Below, in pieces: positions 1 through 8,366 of a stretch of DNA of 22,378 nt. The DNA is taken from NCBI GenBank assembly GCA_030180075.1, contig JASNJN010000282.1, positions 1 through 22,378 on the forward strand, in the 5' to 3' direction. Both the position numbers and the translations under genes were made by a program. Below the pieces are notes generated by a model that made no database searches, was not told where the DNA came from, and worked only from the letters and a program-made list of their open reading frames with translations. Origin of the DNA: Mikrocytos mackini. Lineage: Eukaryota; Endomyxa; Ascetosporea; Mikrocytida; Mikrocytiidae. Within the stretch, counting starts at the first letter, position 1; the number at the start of each line of letters is the position of its first letter.

Positions 1-2
1 TT

Positions 3-3000
3 TATTGGAAACTGAAACACACAGAACTCACTGACTTCACTTCTGATTACTCACAGAATACACAACCCTCTTATGATTTCTCAAACAATGATGCCAACAT
101 GGACAATCAAATGAATTTAAGTAGCACTTCTTCTATGTCCGCAAGCCCAACAAATTTTGCGCCCGATTCACAACTAGATAACATGTTAAGACAGGGTCAA
201 ATTCAAGAGGCCATTCAATTTGTTATCAGGTCAGGAGACCAATACAGAACTGTTGATACGTTAAACAGTTTCAAAAACTGCCCTTCAACAGACAAAATTC
301 CTCCGGTTATACGGTATCTTGTTGAGCTGGTTACCAACAACACGCTAAAAGACTTTGAATCTACAGAACTGGCAATCAAATTTATTGAAGCAAGAAAGAC
401 AGAAGCTTCAAGATTCTTAAACGATTGGTTCAACAAAAACAAACTTACACCGTCTGAAGAATTGGGTAACGTAGTAAGAGATATCGACAATACATTGGCA
501 CTAAAGGTATACATAAAATCGCAAGCCCATACAAAAGTCTGTGGTTTAATTCTTCTCATGAACCAATTAGACAAATTAGTCCCTTATGCACAGAAAACAG
601 GCTTCCAACCAGACTACGACATAATATGCTGCAAAATGTATGATTTGGTTTCCGAAAATAAAATACCTAAAGAGAATGCGAAATCATTCATTGAATCATT
701 AGTAAAGAACAATCCTCCCCTCCTTCAAGTACTTCGTGCAGCCGAAATAGCATACCAAAGCGGCGACTATGCTACTTATTTTTCTATCGTCATTCAGCAC
801 CTCAAGACTGCGGGAGACAGAGCCCAAGACGACGAAATTCAGACAAACTTCTTGATGGCCCTTGCCAGACACAAACCAGAGCTTCTACCAACCATACTTT
901 CAGGGAAAGAACTGAATCTCAGTCATTTCGACAGAAATGTAGTTGGGTCTTATTTAGAAGAGATAAACATGGCCTACCTTTCTTTGCTTTGCTACAAAGA
1001 GATGGATAGTATTAAAAGAATATTAGCGGCTTCATTAATTAGTAGTTACGTTTCAGAAAAAAACATTTTCGGACCTAAACAATTAATAGGTTTCTTAAAA
1101 GGACAGCTCAAGAAAGGGAATGAAATAACTTCTTTAATCATGTCGATTGTCGACTATAACAGGAATGAACAAAACTTAATTTCACAAGGAAAACCCCCTG
1201 AGACAATAAGAGCTTATGTCAACTCGGTACTTTCTGAAGTCATGCTTGATCTCGTAAAATCAGAACACAACCAAGATAAACTTGACTGGTTCAAAATTGT
1301 AAGCACAGTTGAAGAAAACGGAGATTACAAATGCGCTTTCGCAATTATGTCCACAATAGTTACCATACCAGGCGTTGCACTCGATACTAACAAAGTAATG
1401 GTCTATTTAAAAGCCTGTGTTTCTAGCGGTGAACACAAGGAAGCAGAGAGGCTTATAAAAGAAGAGAAGGAAGAGCATTTGGACAAAGAACAAATACTAA
1501 GTTATCTTATGAACGCCGATTTGGCAGATCCCAGACCTTTCATTTTCTTCTGTGATAGGTTCCATTTCTACACTGAACTTACAACTTTCCTAGTTAACAA
1601 TGACAAAACTAAATTCCTGGTTGTGTATGTTACAAAATTCAACCCATCTGCAGCACCTGTGATTGTCGAGACGATGATACTCAATGCGTATTCTGACCAG
1701 CAAATAAAGGACTTAATATCACAGCTTGATCTTAAACAAAGCAACGTTTCCAAGCTGATTGAAATCATGTTAGAAAAGAACAAGGTTGAACTTATAAAAG
1801 AGTACTTGGAAAAGGAAGATCAAAACAACAGAGAAATATGCACAGCTTTGGCTAAAATTTACATTTACTCAAACCCAACTTTTGCAGCTAGTTATTTGAA
1901 AAGTAACCACGGCAACATTGATCTTGAAAGCATAGCGGATTTTGCTTTACATCTGGATTCATTTACTGCATTCATAGCTTACTCGTTATGTGACAAAGAT
2001 GACAAGGTTATTGAGATGGGACAGAACAAAGGATGGTTCAAAGAAGTCGCAGAATATTTGGTAAGAAGATCAGATGAAAGGCTCTGGGTTAAAGTGCTGG
2101 ATGAACATAACGAATATAGAGGTGAGCTGGTGTACAACGTTGTTCACGTAATAATACCAACGGAAACTAACACCGATAAAGTATCTCTCGTAGTGCGTGC
2201 TTTCATTAAAGCAAATATATCAAAGGATCTACTTGAGTTACTTGAACAAATTATAATAAAAAACAAAAACAGTACACTTTGCAGGGATAAAAACTTGCAA
2301 AACTTATTAATTCTGACTGCAATTAAATCAGATAAAGTAAAAGTCGAGGAGTACATAAGCACATTAAACAATTATGATTACAAATCAATCGGAGAAATGG
2401 CGCAGAAATATGAGTTAAATGAAGAGGCGGTTACTATTTTCACAAAAGGAAACTTGCTAACCAATTGTTTCAGTGTTTTATTAAATAGACAGCATGATTA
2501 CAACCGAGCATATTTAGTTGCTAGTGATAAGAATAACCAAGGGATGCATGATGCGTTCCGATTACTGATAGAAGCAGCTGTTGGAAGCAACTTTGTCAAA
2601 GAAGGTATAGAATTGGCGACTGAAAAGAAAGAGATCAGAGTTTTGAAAGCAATCATGAATTTGAGTATAGACAGCAACAAATATAATGACGAGATACTTA
2701 CTTATTTGGAAACAATAAAGAACGTCACCAGAGACAACATTGTTATTGACAGCATTCTAAAAATACTAGCAAAGAAGCAGGACATTGTTAAATTAAACAA
2801 ATTTTTGGCTGAGAATCCAAACGTGGCCATTGAAAGGATTGCAAACGACTGCTTTGCTGAACGAAGTTTTGAAGTTGCCGCTGTGTTATTTGAGAAGTTA
2901 AATAGACATGAGAAGACCGGGTTATGTTACATTGAAATCAAAGACTTTGTAAGGGCTATGGAGTCAGTTGAGAAATCAGGATCAAAAGATTTAATGAAGA

Positions 3001-4301
3001 AACTATTAGAAGTAACATTGAAACATAAGGAAGTAAAGATAGCTGTTAAACTAGGCGGCAAAATGGCCATTTCCGTCGATCTAGTGGAGTACGTTGTAAT
3101 GAAGTTTGAGTATTACAGGTTTGTGAATGAGTTGGTTGACTTGATGATAAAGGCGTCAACAAACAGCAAAGCACAACAGATTGTGTTCACTCAGTTGGGA
3201 ATATTACTTTGTAAGTACAGAGTGGATAAATTGGAGGATTATATAAAGGATAATTGGAAGAACATTCTAAACACACAGCTTCTAAAAGTTCTCAATAAAT
3301 ACGGGTGCTATAATGAAGTCATCGTGCTTCTAATGTGTTACAAACAGTACGACAATGTGCTGAAGACAATAGTTGAACATGGTCCTATTTGTTTTGACTT
3401 GAAGGACTTTGAAAAGGCTGCTTTGAACAGTGTCTCATCTGAAGTTTTGTTCACTTCGATACAGTTCTTGTTGGAATACTACCCACAACACTTTGAAGAG
3501 GTTTTGTTAACATTGGGAAACAAGATTGATTTTAGAAAGGTTGTTAAATTGGCACAGGATAAAAACTGCTTGTTTTTGATAACGGTTTACTTGGAAAAAC
3601 TTAGCGTCACAGGGAAGAACAGATTTGTAGCTGAAATGTTGTGCAACTTATACATAGAGGAAGAAATGAAATCGGAGTTGTTGAGATTTATACAATCAAA
3701 TGAATTGATTAACCATAGAGCACTTGGAAAGAGGTTGGAGAACCATGAAAGAGTTGACTTTAGAAAGATAGGGTCAAGGATGACTTACAAAAGCGGGGAT
3801 GTTCAGAAAGCTATTAGTACAGCTGAGAAAGACAATGATTACATGACAATGAGTGAACTGGTTGGGTTGAGTAAGAACAAGGTAAAGATAATGGAATTTT
3901 TAGAAGAATTAAAAGAAAAGGGATTGGAATTGTTTTCGATCATTGTGATGGCTAATATGGGAGATTGGTGTTCTGAGTCGTTTATGTTTAATGTGGCAAA
4001 TATGACGGGAAATGAAAGCACATTGATGTGCTTCTTGGGCGAGGTAATAGAGAGGCAAGAAAAAGAAATAGAGAAATTGAAGGAAAAGGTGAACGAGTTA
4101 TCTGGAAGTGTATTTGCAAATATGAAAGTAAACAAGGAGGAAAAGGAGAAGAGCAAAGGCGTTGCAGCAAGTCAGGACAATTATAACGCGAGCAGATTGG
4201 CGCTGGAAGGAAAGAATATTCAGAGAAACAAGAGTAAGGATAGTTTGTTTGGATCTGGAACTGGTAGAAGTAATCCAAAGGGAAATGAGTACGGATTCTA
4301 G
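3..4301 (+). CDS. Clathrin heavy chain, 5' end outside the window
   Basis: Clathrin heavy chain is the three-legged scaffold of clathrin coats on Golgi, endosomal and plasma-membrane vesicles. The frame is open from base 3 with no stop before it. The first in-window ATG (99) is therefore probably internal, and the N-terminal beta-propeller lies off the left edge. From that ATG, 1400 residues follow. A Ser/Asn-rich linker (about 1-30) leads into alpha-helical heavy-chain repeats that run almost to the end. Family-typical stretches are ELGNVVRDIDNTLALKVY (about 141), PFIFFCDRFHFYTELTTFLV (about 479), YLVRRSDERLWVKVL (about 650) and NLQNLLILTAIKSDKV (about 732). A short coiled coil near 1315-1340 fits the trimerisation region. 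I do not see the animal QLMLT Hsc70-binding motif in the tail. An AATAAA lies 10 bases after the stop. The identification is firm; the true start is unknown. Confidence 0.93.
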   Translation, partial: YWKLKHTELTDFTSDYSQNTQPSYDFSNNDANMDNQMNLSSTSSMSASPTNFAPDSQLDNMLRQGQIQEAIQFVIRSGDQYRTVDTLNSFKNCPSTDKIPPVIRYLVELVTNNTLKDFESTELAIKFIEARKTEASRFLNDWFNKNKLTPSEELGNVVRDIDNTLALKVYIKSQAHTKVCGLILLMNQLDKLVPYAQKTGFQPDYDIICCKMYDLVSENKIPKENAKSFIESLVKNNPPLLQVLRAAEIAYQSGDYATYFSIVIQHLKTAGDRAQDDEIQTNFLMALARHKPELLPTILSGKELNLSHFDRNVVGSYLEEINMAYLSLLCYKEMDSIKRILAASLISSYVSEKNIFGPKQLIGFLKGQLKKGNEITSLIMSIVDYNRNEQNLISQGKPPETIRAYVNSVLSEVMLDLVKSEHNQDKLDWFKIVSTVEENGDYKCAFAIMSTIVTIPGVALDTNKVMVYLKACVSSGEHKEAERLIKEEKEEHLDKEQILSYLMNADLADPRPFIFFCDRFHFYTELTTFLVNNDKTKFLVVYVTKFNPSAAPVIVETMILNAYSDQQIKDLISQLDLKQSNVSKLIEIMLEKNKVELIKEYLEKEDQNNREICTALAKIYIYSNPTFAASYLKSNHGNIDLESIADFALHLDSFTAFIAYSLCDKDDKVIEMGQNKGWFKEVAEYLVRRSDERLWVKVLDEHNEYRGELVYNVVHVIIPTETNTDKVSLVVRAFIKANISKDLLELLEQIIIKNKNSTLCRDKNLQNLLILTAIKSDKVKVEEYISTLNNYDYKSIGEMAQKYELNEEAVTIFTKGNLLTNCFSVLLNRQHDYNRAYLVASDKNNQGMHDAFRLLIEAAVGSNFVKEGIELATEKKEIRVLKAIMNLSIDSNKYNDEILTYLETIKNVTRDNIVIDSILKILAKKQDIVKLNKFLAENPNVAIERIANDCFAERSFEVAAVLFEKLNRHEKTGLCYIEIKDFVRAMESVEKSGSKDLMKKLLEVTLKHKEVKIAVKLGGKMAISVDLVEYVVMKFEYYRFVNELVDLMIKASTNSKAQQIVFTQLGILLCKYRVDKLEDYIKDNWKNILNTQLLKVLNKYGCYNEVIVLLMCYKQYDNVLKTIVEHGPICFDLKDFEKAALNSVSSEVLFTSIQFLLEYYPQHFEEVLLTLGNKIDFRKVVKLAQDKNCLFLITVYLEKLSVTGKNRFVAEMLCNLYIEEEMKSELLRFIQSNELINHRALGKRLENHERVDFRKIGSRMTYKSGDVQKAISTAEKDNDYMTMSELVGLSKNKVKIMEFLEELKEKGLELFSIIVMANMGDWCSESFMFNVANMTGNESTLMCFLGEVIERQEKEIEKLKEKVNELSGSVFANMKVNKEEKEKSKGVAASQDNYNASRLALEGKNIQRNKSKDSLFGSGTGRSNPKGNEYGF

Positions 4302-4423
4302 AGTTAATTAAATAAAGGAGTAAATAGAAAAACATAAATCATTTGTAACATTTATAAAAAATATAAAAGCTTAAATAATTTTAAAATCATAATCTTAAAT
4401 TCTAACAGTCTTATTGGATATTA
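4302..4423. other. Convergent 3' intergenic region with AATAAA
   Basis: These 122 AT-rich bases separate the convergent clathrin and TAF2-like genes. AATAAA at 4311-4316 is a plausible poly(A) signal for the clathrin mRNA. The 14-mer ATCTTAAATTCTAA (4392-4405) also occurs at 7466-7479, beyond the other end of the minus-strand gene. No ORF or RNA gene is apparent. Confidence 0.5.
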
Positions 4424-7400
4424 TTAATTAAGGAAGAAGTGTATTGGATCAATGTTGTCGAGAGTAACACTGTTATCTTTTGTTTTCCAGAATTTTCGAA
4501 TTCGCTTCTTTATTCTCTTCATACTTTTAATCCCTATTATTCTATTGAAGTCACTTAACCATTCAAAATACGTGGTTTTATTAAAGTAATGTTTTATGAT
4601 AACAAGAATTCTGTAAAAGTAAGCTACTTCAATTTTGCTATCATATTCCAAATCCTCGAGGAGCTTTTCCATCACCTTGAGTTTATGCTCGAGTTTTTCT
4701 ACCTTTTCTTTTAACTGAGCTATTTTCCCGTTCCTATTGTAATACGCTAATTTTTTGATGTCGTATTCGACCAACTCGAGTGCCTTTAGAAGAAACTTAC
4801 TTTTGTAACTTGCATTAAGTTTAAAGAACAGCTCTTTGGTCTTTATAACAAACCAACTATCTAACTGGGTAAGCTTTTTAGTCAACAAAACCGATAGTTT
4901 GAAATATGCATACTCGAAGTCTGCAACATCAAAACAGTCGTTTGTCATTGTCCCTTCTGATAAAACATTTATTGTCGATATTATTTCCTCCTTGTTCAAC
5001 TCAAAGTTAACTTTCCTTAAAAATATAATGTAGTCACAGAACACCTTTACCAACAATGTTGCGTTGTAGAATCCGCTTATGTTAAGAATGTAATCTTTTA
5101 CAAAGCCCTTCATTACACCTCTCACTTCGGCTATGTAAGGTTCCTTTCTTATCTTTAGAATACACTTTATAATAACTCTAATAGATTTGCTGTTGTCGAA
5201 TTGTATATCTGTTTTATGGAATTTAAATAATTCTAAAAGGAATCGTACAAACCGGTCTTTGTGAAGAAACTGATACCTATCGCTGTAGATTACCTTCAAT
5301 ACTGACATATGAAATTTATAGACGCGAATATCATCGTACCAATGTCTCCGTACGATATCTGCACGGTTTACAAAGCAATCTTTTAGGAGTTTGTAGACTA
5401 GGCCATCCCTATATTCTTCCAACTCCTTCTTGTAGCCCAGCTTCTCGAATTCAAGATTGCACATCGTGGTTAAAGCATCACAGCGTATTTTGTAATAGTA
5501 TTGTTTGTCTATAATCCTTTTTTCCAACACTTTAATAGCGTGTTTGTTTTTCGCAAGCAAAAGTTCTTCATTGATTTCGAATATAGGGCAGTTGTTTTGA
5601 TACAGTGTGATTCCATAGTTCCGTAGACATTGGTAGTTAACGTCGTTTTCATAAAACTTCAATCTTTTGTAGCTTAGTTTGTTGGATTTAACAACACAGT
5701 TTTCGTTTACTTTGACCACCAAATTGTCGTTCTCAGTCTTCTTCTGCTTTGTTTTTAGTACTCTTAACAGATTGTTGTTTGTGTTAACGTTTATTTCCAA
5801 GTTCTGAAAGTTGAACAGAATATTTTTGATCGAATGTGAAGAATTCATGTTGTGGATTATTAATGTGAAGTTCGTTATGAATGTATTGTAATTAACATTC
5901 AGATTATTATAATTTCCACACATTAAATAATCTAAATGCGTGCCTTCTTCTGTTTTGGTTTTGTTTTTCTTAAAGTCCACTTGTTTGTGCAAAGAAAGTT
6001 TATAGTTTGTTCCGTTCATATTAATGCTCTTGTGTTTTATAACTTCACATGTCTTTTCTTTGTAATCTAAGTTGATAGGAGTAGAAAGTATCTTTTGTAC
6101 TTTGTTTATATTGAACAGTTCTATTTCTGTGCCGTTTTTATAGCGATTTAAATACTCTATTATATTCACAGGCAAAAAGAAATTCTTCTTTACATTCTTT
6201 TTAAACGTATTAAAACATAAATTCACACTTTTACATGCCTTTTCAAAACAATATGAAACAGAGTGGTGCTCTTCGAAAAAGAAATTCACAAACGTTTCGA
6301 CATTGCTTTTATTATTAACACAGTGGTCTATTATAAAGTAGGCATAGAATGACAACAAATTTCTATACACACTTTCGTTAAACCCTGAAAGAAGCCTTTC
6401 GTACTTGTTTAAAGAAAGGGGAAGACTAGTAATTTCCAACACCTTTTTCTTCACAAACTTATTCCTTTTATAGTCAATATAGACATCTCCCATAAATATT
6501 CTTAAGATACAAAGATGTATCAAATGAACCATGATTTTGGTGTATTTGTTTTCTTTGTAGCCTTGCAATTTGCGCTGGGAAATTAGCATGGAAATCTGCT
6601 TAATGCACTTATAGAACACAACGTTATTGCTTTCCTTAATCAATAGACTGCTATTCAGAATGAACATTCCTTTTACTGCTTTTACGGCATTCTTGTAAGA
6701 TATTCTTGTTCTAGCGAAAATAAAACAAGCTCTGTTTTGTCCTGATTCGTTCCCTATGTTTATTTTCTCGTTTATTTGTTGTAGTATTGAACTATAAACC
6801 AAATAGTTTATTTTATTATTTGGCTGGATTGATTTAGTTGGTATAAAGAAGTTTACATCGGGCAAATAATCTATCTCTTCATAGCTGTCAAAAACTAGGA
6901 ATACGTCCTTTATCTTCTCGATATTTTCTATGTTCAATGATTTGTCGGTTAGTTCGTAGTTAAGCCTTGAAATGCCTTCCTTATTGGGACAGTCATCAAT
7001 TCGAGGCGCTATGGGTCTGGTAAAAGGATTTACAAGGAGGAGATTATGTGGTTGTTGGCCTTGTTTGTAAAGTAGTGCAACTGTTATCTTGAACTCCATT
7101 GTTCGTTGAAATAGCAAAGCCTCCAAAGGCATAATTTCCTTGAGAAGAAAGAACACAGAGGGTTGGAAGAAGGATATGTCAGTTGAAAAGTAAAACAATC
7201 TGATACGAATATCGCCAACTGGAAAATGGCCTAACAGTTGCAAGTTTGTCTTCTTAACAGCGTATTTAAATCCTTGTATTTTACTGCAGGAAGTCACCTT
7301 TTCAATCTCAAACCTATTCTTCCTTTTGAAGAAAATTTTGATACAGTTGGACTCCTTTTCATTGTTTAAGGTGAAATCGTAAATGAATTTGTGCTTACCC

Positions 7401-7462
7401 TCAAGTGTATTAGAGACCCAGTACAGTTCGAAGTGTTTTATTGAGTAAATGGAATCGTTCAT
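4424..7462 (-). CDS. Large protein with TAF2-like C-terminal half (tentative TFIID subunit)
   Basis: A single open frame of 1012 residues, rich in Lys, Asn and Phe. It resembles TAF2, the TFIID subunit built from a catalytically dead M1-aminopeptidase-like module followed by helical repeats. The evidence is the pattern in the C-terminal half: a YYYKIRCDALTTMCNLEF block (about 668-685), then helices, then RFVRFLLELFKFHKTDIQF (about 762-780). These correspond in order and spacing to the YRVR-type and FLLDLLKYNDN-type blocks of TAF2. I see no HEXXH zinc motif, which is expected for TAF2. A Lys/Glu-rich coiled coil spans about 910-945. The N-terminal half is too diverged to assign by eye. The start has AAGATTTT directly before it and sits 33 bp from the divergent CCCH gene. 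The ORF is certain; the function is an inference. Otherwise it is a lineage-specific hypothetical. Confidence 0.6.
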   Translation of the reverse strand: MNDSIYSIKHFELYWVSNTLEGKHKFIYDFTLNNEKESNCIKIFFKRKNRFEIEKVTSCSKIQGFKYAVKKTNLQLLGHFPVGDIRIRLFYFSTDISFFQPSVFFLLKEIMPLEALLFQRTMEFKITVALLYKQGQQPHNLLLVNPFTRPIAPRIDDCPNKEGISRLNYELTDKSLNIENIEKIKDVFLVFDSYEEIDYLPDVNFFIPTKSIQPNNKINYLVYSSILQQINEKINIGNESGQNRACFIFARTRISYKNAVKAVKGMFILNSSLLIKESNNVVFYKCIKQISMLISQRKLQGYKENKYTKIMVHLIHLCILRIFMGDVYIDYKRNKFVKKKVLEITSLPLSLNKYERLLSGFNESVYRNLLSFYAYFIIDHCVNNKSNVETFVNFFFEEHHSVSYCFEKACKSVNLCFNTFKKNVKKNFFLPVNIIEYLNRYKNGTEIELFNINKVQKILSTPINLDYKEKTCEVIKHKSINMNGTNYKLSLHKQVDFKKNKTKTEEGTHLDYLMCGNYNNLNVNYNTFITNFTLIIHNMNSSHSIKNILFNFQNLEINVNTNNNLLRVLKTKQKKTENDNLVVKVNENCVVKSNKLSYKRLKFYENDVNYQCLRNYGITLYQNNCPIFEINEELLLAKNKHAIKVLEKRIIDKQYYYKIRCDALTTMCNLEFEKLGYKKELEEYRDGLVYKLLKDCFVNRADIVRRHWYDDIRVYKFHMSVLKVIYSDRYQFLHKDRFVRFLLELFKFHKTDIQFDNSKSIRVIIKCILKIRKEPYIAEVRGVMKGFVKDYILNISGFYNATLLVKVFCDYIIFLRKVNFELNKEEIISTINVLSEGTMTNDCFDVADFEYAYFKLSVLLTKKLTQLDSWFVIKTKELFFKLNASYKSKFLLKALELVEYDIKKLAYYNRNGKIAQLKEKVEKLEHKLKVMEKLLEDLEYDSKIEVAYFYRILVIIKHYFNKTTYFEWLSDFNRIIGIKSMKRIKKRIRKFWKTKDNSVTLDNIDPIHFFLN

Positions 7463-7495
7463 AAAATCTTAAATTCTAAAAAATAAAATTTTGAA
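7463..7495. promoter_or_regulatory. 33-bp divergent promoter / start-signal region
   Basis: Only 33 bp separate the two start codons, so both promoters and both 5' leaders must fit here or overlap the neighbouring coding sequence. On the plus strand AAAATTTTGAA (7485-7495) abuts the CCCH-gene ATG. On the minus strand GAATTTAAGATTTT abuts the TAF2-like ATG. Both are AAATTT-like motifs of the kind described next to microsporidian start codons. There is no room for a long 5' UTR on either side. Confidence 0.6.
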
Positions 7496-8146
7496 ATGGA
7501 CAATGCAGTACCAAATGAGTTCTCAAGGAAAGAAAAATCGCAGTATTTGCTGAAAACATCTGTTTGTTCCAACTTTATGAGAGATGGTGTCTGTAAATAC
7601 GGGCTATCCTGCCAATTCGCCCATGGGGAACATGAATTGAGAGAAAGACATAAAACAAGAAACTTCAAGACCAAACTTTGTCGGAATTTAGCGTTAACAA
7701 ATAACTGTCCATACGGAGACAAATGTACATTTCTTCACGATCCTAAAGAAATTGAAAATACAGCCAACGACGAAGCATATCTACCAAAACACTTCGAACC
7801 AAACAAATACAAAACCAAACCATGCATGAATTATTTCAACTTTGGATTCTGCCAATATGGGGACAGATGTACATTCAGCCATGAACTCAAAGATCAGGAT
7901 AAGAGGGCGGAAAAAGCTCCGACCATTTATATCGAAGCTTATCAAGACTTTGTTGACATAGATTGGGTAGATGAAGAACTTTTAAACGAATTAAGAGCGA
8001 AGGAACAAATGTATTTTGAAAGAAAATTGGATTGGTTGAACGGATATGGGAGAATACCATTGGAAAAAGATCATTATGTAGAAGACGAAAGTGTTTACTA
8101 TTTTAGTAAAAAGAACAATAATAAAGGAACGGGAAATCGGATATAA
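7496..8146 (+). CDS. CCCH zinc-finger protein with three tandem fingers (TIS11/tristetraprolin-like)
   Basis: A 216-residue protein with three complete C-x8-C-x5-C-x3-H fingers: C24-C33-C39-H43, C62-C71-C77-H81 and C110-C119-C125-H129. The gap between fingers 1 and 2 is exactly 18 residues, as in the tandem fingers of the tristetraprolin/TIS11 family, which bind AU-rich mRNA elements and promote decay. Lead-in sequences FKTKLC (57-62) and YKTKPC (105-110) also resemble that family. The third finger follows after 28 residues. The C-terminal 75 residues are acidic and aromatic with no domain I recognise. The likely role is cytoplasmic RNA binding and post-transcriptional control; the targets cannot be told. 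AAAATTTTGAA sits directly before the ATG. The family is firm, the specific role inferred. Confidence 0.9.
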   Translation: MDNAVPNEFSRKEKSQYLLKTSVCSNFMRDGVCKYGLSCQFAHGEHELRERHKTRNFKTKLCRNLALTNNCPYGDKCTFLHDPKEIENTANDEAYLPKHFEPNKYKTKPCMNYFNFGFCQYGDRCTFSHELKDQDKRAEKAPTIYIEAYQDFVDIDWVDEELLNELRAKEQMYFERKLDWLNGYGRIPLEKDHYVEDESVYYFSKKNNNKGTGNRI

Positions 8147-8366
8147 TTAAAATAATGTTGAAAATGTAAAATAAAAATAAAGTAATTAAGTGAAATATAA
8201 ATAAAAACCTTTCCTTTCACACATATTAAATATATTTGAAAAACATTTAAAATATTATTTGGTTAATTTCAAATTAAATGTTATTTTAAAGTGACAAATA
8301 GTATAAAATAATTCTCGATTGACTTAGAGTATTTCAGTTAATAATATAATTAATAAGTGCTTGGGT
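8147..8366. other. AT-rich convergent intergenic region
   Basis: These 220 bases lie between the 3' ends of the CCCH gene and the EF-2 gene and are very AT-rich. AATAAA-type hexamers near 8170-8180 could serve the plus-strand mRNA. I see no gene, repeat or structured RNA. Confidence 0.45.

Noticed and set aside
99-101. ATG at 99 as the true start of clathrin heavy chain
   Set aside because: The frame is open to the left edge, and the protein would lack the whole N-terminal propeller, so the gene most likely begins outside the window.
4392-7479. 14-mer ATCTTAAATTCTAA on both sides of the TAF2-like gene as a functional direct repeat
   Set aside because: One copy is in the start region and the other lies past the stop; in AT-rich sequence a 14-base match may be chance.
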